9,420 nt of DNA from Geobacter sp. (GCA_003499925.1 DNRQ01000148.1:1417-10836), one strand, 5' to 3'. Counted from the first letter of the stretch, positions 1 through 5,994 are shown. Program-made: numbers and translations. The notes: generated by a model not told the origin, from the letters alone.

Positions 1-79
1 TAACTTAATGGCAGTGCCCCCCGGCCCCTACCATCAAGGGAGGGGGGGAGTTTCAACCAGCGGAAGATTGACGCTAATC
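1..79 (-). repeat. Partial MITE-like repeat element (one end, inverted orientation)
   Basis: Positions 63-79 read GAAGATTGACGCTAATC, whose reverse complement is identical to the 17-nt left end of the element at 3847-3989. Moving inward, both copies carry the same CCGCTG extension and then a C/T-rich tract on the complementary strand. Positions 1-13 carry the motif TAACTTAATGGCA, which recurs at 3994-4006 and, inverted, at 1621-1633. The element is cut by the window edge, so its other end cannot be seen. No transposase is encoded here. Confidence 0.5.
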
Positions 80-122
80 AGGATGATTAAAGCCTGTTTG
101 ATGGATGGCTGCCCATTCTTGC

Positions 123-479
123 CTGAGCTTCATCCCCTCCATCATGAATTTCATCCCTGCCATCATGAGCCTCATCCCTGCCATCATGAGCCTCATCCCC
201 GCAAACATGAGCCTTATCCCTGCGATCATGAGCCTCATCCTCGGCACAATGAGCCTCATCCCCGCCATCATGAGCTTCATCATAGCCACCATGAGCCTCA
301 TTCCCGCCATCATGAGCTTCATCATAGCCACCATGAGCCTCATCCTCGCCATCATGAGCCTCATCATAGCCACCATGAGCCTCATCCTCGCAATCGTGAC
401 CTTCATCCTAGCTATCATGATCTTCATCCTCTCGATGTTGATCTTTATCCTCGAGGGGGTGAGCTCCATCCTTGCGATG
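123..479. repeat. 21-bp tandem repeat array, 17 units without indels
   Basis: Seventeen consecutive units of exactly 21 bp start at 123, 144, 165 and so on to 459. The core pattern is ATGAGCCTCATC followed by a variable CCN/CTC/ATA codon, GCN and ATC/ACC. Units from 249 to 374 form a higher-order 42-bp dimer repeated three times. Because 21 is a multiple of three and most units lack stops in several frames, long open frames arise on both strands. One is a His-rich frame (HHEPHPx), one a hydrophobic frame (MSLIPAI-type, ATG 105 to stop 488) and one a Met-rich frame on the minus strand. None has a recognisable Shine-Dalgarno sequence. In the hydrophobic frame the alanine codon varies GCC/GCA/GCG/GCT, which is synonymous, so a short repetitive membrane peptide cannot be excluded. 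It is treated here as a minisatellite rather than a gene. Confidence 0.85.
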
Positions 480-780
480 TTCATCTAATTGCAGGGGTGT
501 GGGGGCAAAGCGCCCCCTCCCCGGGAACTCCTTGGGAGGGGGCTAAGGCGGGAAGTGGACCGGAACCTGTGTCTCGCCTGCGTGGGCTGCCCAAAAAGAG
601 GGCTTTCTCCGATCTTTGTGCCTGTCGTAACCTCAACCATGTTATAAGGGTCTGCATCGGACGGCGCCTGATCCCATGGAGGTGCCCGAAATCACACCCA
701 TTCCATCGGAGGCTAAATCCGGCACCACCGTTGCAGCAAGACGCTTTAAAGTCCCGATTGGCTTCCGCTACCAACAACTC
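480..780. other. Gene-free stretch upstream of modA
   Basis: No convincing coding region lies here. A perfect 10-bp inverted repeat (GCCCCCTCCC at 512-521 and GGGAGGGGGC at 534-543) could form a hairpin with a 12-nt loop. It has no T-tract, so it is not a typical intrinsic terminator. The stretch around 757-775 (ATTGGCTTCCGCT) looks like a decayed version of the repeat end found at 3847 and 9344. No promoter with good -35/-10 spacing was found for modA. TTGTGC at 616 and TATAAG at 643 are too far apart to be convincing. Confidence 0.5.
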
Positions 781-819
781 TCCCTCCCCTTCAAGGGGAG
801 GGTCGGGGTGGGGATGGGG
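781..819 (+). repeat. Hairpin and G-quadruplex-capable repeat, copy A (modA leader)
   Basis: This 39-nt sequence is identical at 9371-9409, and a one-base variant lies at 3876-3913. Its first half is a palindrome (CCCTCCCCTT and AAGGGGAGGG around a single C). Its second half has five G-runs, at 795-798, 800-802, 805-808, 810-813 and 816-820, separated by 1-2 nt, which fits the canonical G-quadruplex pattern. It ends 18 nt before the modA Shine-Dalgarno sequence on the coding strand, so it would lie in the modA mRNA leader if transcription starts upstream of it. Confidence 0.8.
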
Positions 820-852
820 GAGCGGATATTTTGGTTCAAGGAGAACCCAATC

Positions 853-1602
853 ATGCGCATGTTGACCAGAACCGTTACTCTCGCCCTTTGCGGCATCCTT
901 TTCCTCGCCTCCTCGGCCTCGGCCGGGGAGATCGCCATCGCGGTGGCGGCGAGCCTCAAGGAGGTGATGAACGAACTGACGGCGCAGTACCAGGCGAGAA
1001 CGCCCGGCGTCGCCTTCCGGAAGAACTACGGCGGCTCCGGAACGCTGGCGAAACAGATCGAAAACGGCGCACCGTCCGATCTGTTCATCTCGGCCAGCCC
1101 TGACTGGATGGATTACCTGAAGCAGCGGAAACTGGTGGATCCCGCCAGCGTCGGAACCTTTGCCGGCAACGTCCTGGTCTTTGCCGGAACGACCGGTGCC
1201 AAGGTGGCGGGGATGCGGGATTTGCCGGCTCTGTCCAGGGTCGCCATCGGCAGCCCGAAGAGCGTTCCGGCGGGCGAGTACGCCCTGGAGGCGATGAACA
1301 GGAGCGGCGTATGGAAACAGCTGGAGAAGAAGCTGGTCATGGCGCGGGACGTGCGCGAGGCACTGATGTACGCGGAACGCGGCGAGGTGGACGGGGCCTT
1401 GGTGTACCGGACCGACGCGCTCCTGGCCAGAAAGGCGCGCATCCTCTTCACGGTTCCAGAGGCGCTTCATACCCCCATCGTCTATCCGGTTGCGCTCACC
1501 GCGGCCGGAGCGAAGAAGGTTGAAGCGCGGGCATTTCTCCGCTTCCTTCACTCGGCCGAGGCGAAGAAGGTCCTGGCCAGATACGGTTTCTCGGTGAAGT
1601 AG
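853..1602 (+). CDS. modA: Molybdate ABC transporter periplasmic substrate-binding protein ModA
   Basis: The 249-aa product binds molybdate (and usually tungstate) in the periplasm and delivers it to a ModBC transporter for molybdenum-cofactor synthesis. The ATG at 853 is chosen because AAGGAG (838-843) lies 9 nt upstream and the protein then begins with a signal peptide. That peptide is Arg-containing, has a hydrophobic stretch at residues 8-19, and has a likely signal peptidase I cleavage site after ASA at about residue 24. Family signatures are present: AAASL-type segment near residues 32-35, GGSGTLAKQIENGAPSDLF near 60-78, VPAGEYA at 138-144, and VYRTDA at 184-189, which carries the ligand-loop tyrosine. 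Length is normal for ModA. An upstream in-frame ATG at 676 would translate the repeat and is unlikely to be the start. No modB or modC follows, and palindromic repeats come next, so the gene stands alone here. Anion specificity (molybdate rather than another oxyanion) is inferred from the family. Confidence 0.93.
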   Translation: MRMLTRTVTLALCGILFLASSASAGEIAIAVAASLKEVMNELTAQYQARTPGVAFRKNYGGSGTLAKQIENGAPSDLFISASPDWMDYLKQRKLVDPASVGTFAGNVLVFAGTTGAKVAGMRDLPALSRVAIGSPKSVPAGEYALEAMNRSGVWKQLEKKLVMARDVREALMYAERGEVDGALVYRTDALLARKARILFTVPEALHTPIVYPVALTAAGAKKVEARAFLRFLHSAEAKKVLARYGFSVK

Positions 1603-1708
1603 CAACTCCTCCCCCACCCGTGCCATTAAGTTAAAGTTACCTGGTTAGCATCCGACTCCGCTCTGCGGCGCTTTGTCGGAGACAAGGTTCATCTTCGCCA
1701 GGCACCTG

Positions 1709-1745
1709 CTCACTCTCCTCCCCCCGGAGGGGGGAGGAGAGTGAG
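1709..1745. repeat. Perfect 17-bp palindrome with 3-nt loop
   Basis: The arms at 1709-1725 (CTCACTCTCCTCCCCCC) and 1729-1745 are exact reverse complements around a GGA loop, giving a very stable hairpin on either strand. There is no downstream T-tract on either strand, so it looks more like an REP-type palindromic unit than a classical terminator. Confidence 0.8.
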
Positions 1746-1797
1746 GGGGGAAGACAGCGGCTTCTGCGAAGAACTTGCAGTGGTTCCCCCTCCCTAG

Positions 1798-1818
1798 CCC
1801 TCCCCCTCCGGGGGAGGG
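1798..1818. repeat. Short G/C palindrome
   Basis: CCCTCCCCC at 1798-1806 pairs perfectly with GGGGGAGGG at 1810-1818 around a TCC loop. It belongs with the other C/T-rich palindromes that fill intergenic gaps in this window. Confidence 0.7.
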
Positions 1819-1950
1819 GACAATATGGCGTCGTATCAGACTATTACTATAACGTTCTCAGAAGTGCTGATCTTCTGCAAACCGACAGCCCCTTCCCAGC
1901 AACTCCCCCCTTTCCCCCGAACCAACAAAAGAGAACCGTTTGCAGCTGCA

Positions 1951-1966
1951 TGGCACTTGACACGCT
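1951..1966 (+). promoter_or_regulatory. Possible sigma54 (-24/-12) promoter element
   Basis: TGGCAC at 1951-1956 matches the sigma54 -24 element exactly. GC at 1964-1965 followed by T sits with the required 10 nt between the GG and GC dinucleotides. The two bases before the GC are AC rather than the preferred TT, so the -12 half is imperfect. It overlaps the -35 hexamer of the sigma70 promoter at 1957. A start near 1977 would be expected if it is used. No enhancer-binding site was identified. Confidence 0.4.
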
Positions 1967-1984
1967 GCATTGTCAATTTATAAT
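1957..1984 (+). promoter_or_regulatory. Consensus sigma70 promoter of the eCIS operon
   Basis: A perfect -35 TTGACA (1957-1962) and a perfect -10 TATAAT (1979-1984) are separated by 16 bp, one short of the optimum. Transcription would begin near 1990-1992, leaving a leader of about 198 nt before the first eCIS gene. The -35 hexamer is also one arm of a perfect dyad, TTGACA/TGTCAA (1957-1962 and 1971-1976). GCTGCAT occurs as a direct repeat at 1945-1951 and 1964-1970. TGCAGCTGCA at 1941-1950 is a perfect palindrome. These could be regulator sites. The match is strong, but activity is not proved by sequence. Confidence 0.75.
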
Positions 1985-1990
1985 CGGAAA

Positions 1991-2188
1991 GATTAATAAA
2001 GTCTTATTTTACTCTGCCGGCCTGAAACAATTTTTGTGGCTGCTCGTCATAGGCGTGTCACAGAAGTTGGGCTTTGAGACATCTTTAAGTTTCAGGTCCA
2101 AAAACGATCCAGTGATCATCCGACAGCGCCAGCCGGACTACCACACCCTTCACCCTGAGCCAGATAACCCAAAGCACTGAGAGCGACC
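1991..2188 (+). promoter_or_regulatory. Long 5' leader of the eCIS operon
   Basis: About 198 nt separate the predicted transcription start from the first gene. The first part is AT-rich compared with the neighbouring DNA. CCTGAAAC (2021-2028) and GTTTCAGG (2089-2096) are perfect inverted repeats 60 nt apart and could close a large stem-loop. No known riboswitch class was recognised. A 76-codon open frame starting at 1950 overlaps the promoter and resembles nothing known, so it is not called a gene. Confidence 0.35.
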
Positions 2189-2827
2189 ATGATTTCACAT
2201 GCCTTGACCATTGTGATCAACGAGTTGGATAAGCATTTCGCCGACAGCTACGGAGCCGACCCGTCTCAAGTCGGATTGGGAAATGTGTCGGAAGGGCTTG
2301 TCACGGTCGCCAACAATGGCGGCCTGCTAAGAAACAAGCTCTACTTATCCCTGGTGAACATAAAAGAGGAAAAAACGCTGAAAAACCTGCCGGATCGGAT
2401 CCGCAACGATGCAACCCTCCGGGTAAGTTATGAAAATCCGCCGATATTTCTGAATTTTCTCATCCTGATGACAACAACTCACACAGACTACGTCAATGCC
2501 CTGACCATACTGTCGAGAGCAATACGTTTCTTTCAGTTCAAGAACGTGTTCACCCGGGACAACGTGGATCCGGCTTCGATCACGACGTCGAGCGTGCCTC
2601 TCAACTCGCTCGACCAGCTGGAAACTTTCAAGCTGGTATTCGATCTGTATTCACCCACGATGGAGGAAGTGAACCACCTGTGGGGTACGCTCGGAGGAAA
2701 GCAGTATCCTTTCGTTTTGTACACGCTGAGAATGCTCGACCTGAAATTCAAAGCGGTGCAAAAGGAAAGCGGGCTGATAACGGAGATCGTTGAGAACTTC
2801 TATCACCTGAATGATGGAATTGCCTGA
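2189..2827 (+). CDS. DUF4255 / Pvc16-type eCIS cap (tail terminator) protein
   Basis: The 212-aa product belongs to the DUF4255 family (Pvc16 N-terminal domain), whose Afp16/Pvc16 members end the tube and sheath at the distal tip of the particle. Diagnostic segments are YENPPIFLNF from residue 81, followed by a DYVNAL...LSRAIRFFQ helix up to about residue 117. After these comes YSPTMEEVNHLWGTLGGK with a following VLY..RML block (about 154-183). Length is typical for the short members of the family. The ATG at 2189 has only a weak GAG-type ribosome site. The gene is the first after the consensus promoter and is followed almost immediately by the next gene. In Afp and PVC loci the corresponding gene lies at the end, so its leading position is a rearrangement relative to those systems. 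The family call is secure; the exact role is inferred from homologues. Confidence 0.9.
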   Translation: MISHALTIVINELDKHFADSYGADPSQVGLGNVSEGLVTVANNGGLLRNKLYLSLVNIKEEKTLKNLPDRIRNDATLRVSYENPPIFLNFLILMTTTHTDYVNALTILSRAIRFFQFKNVFTRDNVDPASITTSSVPLNSLDQLETFKLVFDLYSPTMEEVNHLWGTLGGKQYPFVLYTLRMLDLKFKAVQKESGLITEIVENFYHLNDGIA

Positions 2828-2828
2828 T

Positions 2829-3839
2829 ATGACGGAAAGCATCAACAACCGGTACCAGCGCTTATTTCAAATACGCCTGCTCCACCATTACTGGCTGGAT
2901 GAAGGGGGCACCTGCTTTGACCTGATAGCGTCCCAGGCAACGAGGGAGGAACGCCTGCTGTCGTATGATATGCGTTCCTTTCTTGCTGTGGCACCGACTG
3001 CCGTTACGGCACAGCTGCTCGACGGCCTGGGCTGCGTCTACAAGAACTCGGCTTTGGGGTGCATGGTGGCAGCGCCGCAAGCCAGGGTCATCCCGGATGA
3101 TGCCATCTTCGAATTCTTAGTGACGGTGCAAAACGCCGCCTTTTTTAACTACACTGCGCTGACGCTACGGCTGCAGAAGATTTATGAGATCTTCCATCAG
3201 CCAGAGAAAAAAATCTACCGTTACAAGGAGCATGTGCCGCTTTTCTCCAACTTGACTGGCGCTTCAAGGGGAACCGGACCAGGCAAGGCTCTCTTTCTCT
3301 CCACCGAGTTCCCTGCGCTGTCCGCCGACGACAAGGTGGAAGCGCTCTTTGTTTCGGGAAACTCTCTGGTGCAGTTGACCGGCGACCAACCCGGTGCCGG
3401 TACCCACCAAATAGCTCCCCAGGCGACCAATCTGCCCGTCTATGTCAACCAGGCCGACGTGCAGGCCATCGTGCCTCCCGCGGGTCTCGTCGGGGCGCCC
3501 GCACGGGGCATACAGTTGACGGACGAGATTCCCGACCACGTTTTCGCCTTGATCCGTCTCTGCGCGATACGGCCGGATGACACGGAGTTCAGCCTTATCG
3601 ACGCTGATGGACATGCGAAGAGCCCTGGCCCCGTCTTCGACATACGTTTCAAAGGCCGTTCGACTACCTGGCAGTATCTCAATAAGAGCACTGGTGCATT
3701 GATCTCCGCCGAAAGCAATCCGTTGCCACTGACCCATTACGGAAATGCAGGCAGCAAGCAAAAGCCGTCGGAAGGGGTGGTCAAGGCGGTGCAAAGCGGT
3801 GACAAGATCACCCAGCTTGTCTCGGAGATCTTCATATAA
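2829..3839 (+). CDS. Unrecognised eCIS-operon protein
   Basis: The 336-aa product is not one I can assign to a named family. The N-terminus is rich in aromatic and histidine residues (RYQRLFQIRLLHHYWLDEG, about residues 7-25). A later segment reads YDMRSFLAVAPTAVTAQLLDG (about 46-66). The C-terminal third contains FDIRFKGRSTTWQYLNKSTG and PLPLTHYGN, which suggest a beta-rich structural domain. There is no signal peptide, transmembrane segment or catalytic motif. Start choice is uncertain: ATG 2829 follows the previous stop by one base with GGAA about 9 nt upstream, whereas ATG 2811/2814 would overlap the previous gene by 14-17 nt. Its place next to the cap gene and upstream of the sheath suggests a particle component. 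A cap adaptor, baseplate or collar part are possibilities, all inferred. Confidence 0.85.
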   Translation: MTESINNRYQRLFQIRLLHHYWLDEGGTCFDLIASQATREERLLSYDMRSFLAVAPTAVTAQLLDGLGCVYKNSALGCMVAAPQARVIPDDAIFEFLVTVQNAAFFNYTALTLRLQKIYEIFHQPEKKIYRYKEHVPLFSNLTGASRGTGPGKALFLSTEFPALSADDKVEALFVSGNSLVQLTGDQPGAGTHQIAPQATNLPVYVNQADVQAIVPPAGLVGAPARGIQLTDEIPDHVFALIRLCAIRPDDTEFSLIDADGHAKSPGPVFDIRFKGRSTTWQYLNKSTGALISAESNPLPLTHYGNAGSKQKPSEGVVKAVQSGDKITQLVSEIFI

Positions 3840-3846
3840 AATACTT

Positions 3847-3989
3847 GATTAGCGTCAATCTTCCGCTGAAAAACCCCCTCCCCTTCAAGGGGAGGGTTGG
3901 GGTGGGGATGGGGCTGACCTCCCCCTTGACTTGTCAGCCGTAGCCTTGGCGAAGTCTGAAGGGGGAGCTGATGAAGATTGGCGCTAATC
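3847..3989. mobile_element. 143-bp MITE-like element with terminal inverted repeats
   Basis: The ends are GATTAGCGTCAATCTTC (3847-3863) and GAAGATTGGCGCTAATC (3973-3989), inverted repeats matching at 16 of 17 positions. Inside is copy B of the hairpin/G-quadruplex repeat (3876-3913). There is no open frame for a transposase, and no clear target-site duplication is visible. It fills most of the 241-nt gap between the unknown gene and the sheath gene, so it sits within the presumed operon. Related ends at 63-79 and 9344-9358 show that it belongs to a family. Immediately right of it, 3993-4012 repeats the AACTTAATGGCAGTGCCC sequence seen at 2-19. Confidence 0.65.
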
Positions 3990-4080
3990 GGGAAACTTAA
4001 TGGCAGTGCCCTCCGGGGGTAGGAGCAAGTTACAAACGGAATTCTGCCAAGGAATCAAAATACAAAAGGAGGTAAGAGCT

Positions 4081-5514
4081 ATGCCAACACTGTACAGGAC
4101 GCCTGGGGTCTACATAGAGGAGATCCCCAAGTTCCCTCCTTCTATCGCACCGGTTGAGACAGCTATACCTGCATTTATCGGGTATACGGAGAAAGCCGAG
4201 GATCAGGCTGCAGACGACCTGAACTTGAAGCCGAAGCGGATTTTTTCCCTGGTGGAGTACGAAAAATACTTCGGTGGGCCGCAAAAGGAAGAAAAAATCA
4301 CCGTTACCATAGATGTAAAAGAGGAAGACAGCGTCATAACACAGTCGAAGGCCGTGGCCAACCTCAAGGAAGCGGACCGCTCGCAGCATGTCATGTTTTA
4401 CGCCCTGCAGATGTTTTTTGCCAACGGCGGAGGACCTTGCTTTATCGTCTCCGTGGGTGATTACAAGGCACTCGGTGATGCAGTGGCAGGATCGGAAATT
4501 GAGGAGGGCCTGGAGGCTTTGCTCAAGAAGGACGAGCCGACGCTGATAGTTTTCCCCGAAGCGCAGTTCCTCCCCATTGGCGAGTTCAAGCTTCTTATCA
4601 AAGCTGCGCTCAAGCAATGCGCGGAATTGAAGGACCGCTTTGTAATCATGGACGTGCACGGCGGCGCTGATTCCTTGTCCGATCCCGATACCTCTCTGCT
4701 CGATGCCGTCGATGAGTTCAGGTCGAACGGGATCGAGGCTCTCAACCTGAAATATGGAGCAGCCTACGCTCCGAACCTCGAGACGGTCTTGGACTTTGCC
4801 TTTGATGAGACCCAGATCGATGTGACCATAATCACCAACGGCACTGCCGCCACCGCTGTCAAACTGGATACTCTTGAAGCCGCAAGCAACCAGGCCTATC
4901 AGCAGGCGAATGCGGCGATTCGGGAGATGTCCTGCAAAATGCCTCCTTCAGCAGCCATGGCAGGGATCTATGCCGCGGTCGATAACAGCCGCGGAGTCTG
5001 GAAAGCGCCGGCAAACGTCCCTGTCAGCTCCGTCGTCAGGCCCACCATCGAGTTCTCCAGTCGAGAGCAAGACGAGATGAACGTAGACCCAGTAGCCGGC
5101 CTGTCGGTCAATGCCATCCGTTCCTTCGTGGGCAAAGGGACCCTTGTCTGGGGCGCCCGGACCCTCGCCGGCAACGACAATGAATGGCGTTATATCAACG
5201 TGCGCCGGTTCTTCAATTTCGTGGAAGAGTCGTGCAAGAAGGCAACGGAGCAGTTTGTCTTTGAGCCGAACGATGCCAACACCTGGGTGCGGGTGCAGGC
5301 GATGATCGAGAATTTCCTTACCGTTCTCTGGCGTCAGGGCGCCCTGCAGGGCGTGAAACCCGAGCACGCTTTCTATGTGGCCGTGGGGCTGGGTAAGACC
5401 ATGACCGCACTGGACATTCTGGAAGGGCGGATGATCGTGGAGATAGGGATGGCCGCTGTCAGGCCGGCTGAATTCATCATTCTCAGGTTCTCCCACAAGA
5501 TGGCTGAATCGTAG
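4081..5514 (+). CDS. eCIS tail sheath protein
   Basis: The 477-aa product is a contractile tail sheath subunit, which surrounds the tube and drives injection by contracting. The N-terminus TPGVYIEEIPKFPPSIAPV (about residues 7-25), followed by AIPAFIGYTEKA, is the classic sheath start. The conserved C-terminal sheath domain runs from about residue 338 (GLSVNAIRSFVGKGTLVWGARTLAG, then WRYINVRRFF) to the end. The middle is the variable surface-exposed part. The start at 4081 is chosen because AGGAGGT (4067-4073) lies 7 nt upstream; the longer open frame from 4000 would translate repeat DNA. Only this one sheath gene is present in the window, whereas Afp and PVC have three. It follows a repeat element and precedes the tube genes by 42 nt. 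Confidence 0.95.
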   Translation: MPTLYRTPGVYIEEIPKFPPSIAPVETAIPAFIGYTEKAEDQAADDLNLKPKRIFSLVEYEKYFGGPQKEEKITVTIDVKEEDSVITQSKAVANLKEADRSQHVMFYALQMFFANGGGPCFIVSVGDYKALGDAVAGSEIEEGLEALLKKDEPTLIVFPEAQFLPIGEFKLLIKAALKQCAELKDRFVIMDVHGGADSLSDPDTSLLDAVDEFRSNGIEALNLKYGAAYAPNLETVLDFAFDETQIDVTIITNGTAATAVKLDTLEAASNQAYQQANAAIREMSCKMPPSAAMAGIYAAVDNSRGVWKAPANVPVSSVVRPTIEFSSREQDEMNVDPVAGLSVNAIRSFVGKGTLVWGARTLAGNDNEWRYINVRRFFNFVEESCKKATEQFVFEPNDANTWVRVQAMIENFLTVLWRQGALQGVKPEHAFYVAVGLGKTMTALDILEGRMIVEIGMAAVRPAEFIILRFSHKMAES

Positions 5515-5556
5515 GTGTGGCAGCGAGATATCACGACAGTTTAAAAGGAGAACGAC

Positions 5557-5994
5557 ATGGCACAAGAATATCCATTGCCCCGTTTTCACTTTCAAGTGGA
5601 TTGGGGCGGGGCAAAGATCAGTTTCACAGAAGTGACCGGCCTCGTCATGGAAAGGGAGAAGATCGAATACCGGCACAGCGACAGCAAGGATTTCAACAAG
5701 ATCGCCATGCCGGGATTGGTGAAGAACAATAACTTCACCTTGAAGCGCGGCAAATTCGAGCGCGACTTCGACTTCAACAGCTGGCTCGATGACGTTGCCA
5801 ACGAGCGGATCGAGAACCGGCGTGATGTGACCATCAGGCTTTTGAACGAAAAGCATGAGCCGGTAGCGGCATGGACGGCAACCAGATGCTTCCCGGTAAA
5901 GCTCACGGCCCCTGATCTGAAATCGGATGCCAACGAGGCCGCTATCGAGAGTATCGAAGTCGCCCATGAGGGCTTGAAGCTGATGAAGATCTAA
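5557..5994 (+). CDS. eCIS inner tube protein, first paralogue (Pvc1/Afp1-like)
   Basis: The 145-aa product matches the phage tail-tube family (T4 gp19-like; conserved phage tail region protein) that stacks as hexamers to form the injection tube. Family features are PRFHFQVDWGG at the start, FTEVTGLVMERE (about 28-39), the LKRGKFERDFDF strand-turn (about 67-78), VTIRLLNEKHEPVAAW (about 90-105) and the closing ESIEVAHEGLKL. Length is normal. A clear Shine-Dalgarno AAGGAG (5545-5550) stands 6 nt before the ATG. It lies between the sheath gene and a second tube gene, as expected for an eCIS tube/sheath module. Confidence 0.93.
   Translation: MAQEYPLPRFHFQVDWGGAKISFTEVTGLVMEREKIEYRHSDSKDFNKIAMPGLVKNNNFTLKRGKFERDFDFNSWLDDVANERIENRRDVTIRLLNEKHEPVAAWTATRCFPVKLTAPDLKSDANEAAIESIEVAHEGLKLMKI

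Larger units (their letters stand above)
1603..1940. other. Intergenic palindrome cluster between modA and the eCIS promoter
   Basis: No gene is seen. The segment holds TGCCATTAAGTTA at 1621-1633, an inverted copy of the motif at position 1. It is followed by GGTTAGCATC, which resembles the repeat-element end GATTAGCGTC. A two-part stem-loop lies at 1651-1680 (TCCGAC/GTCGGA enclosing CCGC/GCGG). Further on are two G/C palindromes, listed separately. None has a T-tract, so an intrinsic terminator for modA cannot be named with confidence, although the structured region could serve that role. Confidence 0.5.

Noticed and set aside
123..479. CRISPR array
   Set aside because: Units are contiguous 21-bp repeats with no unique spacers, and no cas genes are nearby.
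74..484. Met-rich minus-strand open frame over the array
   Set aside because: A by-product of a stop-free 21-bp repeat, with no ribosome site and no family resemblance.
8..865. Long forward open frame with His-rich HHEPHP repeats
   Set aside because: It is generated by the 21-bp array and runs through repeat DNA into the modA start. There is no ribosome site, and unit substitutions are mostly non-synonymous in this frame.
481..1626. 381-codon minus-strand open frame opposite modA
   Set aside because: It is antisense to a clearly recognised modA and also translates the G/C-rich repeat (PHPHPDPPLEGEGE-like stretch), a typical shadow frame.
1709..1745. Rho-independent terminator of modA
   Set aside because: The stem is strong, but no T-tract follows on either strand, so only a palindromic repeat can be supported.
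1950..2180. 76-codon forward open frame before the cap gene
   Set aside because: Its start overlaps the consensus promoter, it has no ribosome site, and it resembles no known protein.
4000..4080. N-terminal extension of the sheath protein from ATG 4000
   Set aside because: The extension translates repeat sequence. A strong AGGAGGT directly before ATG 4081 and the family's usual N-terminus define the start.
4948..5967. 339-codon minus-strand open frame over sheath and tube genes
   Set aside because: Antisense shadow of two well-recognised genes, caused by codon bias.
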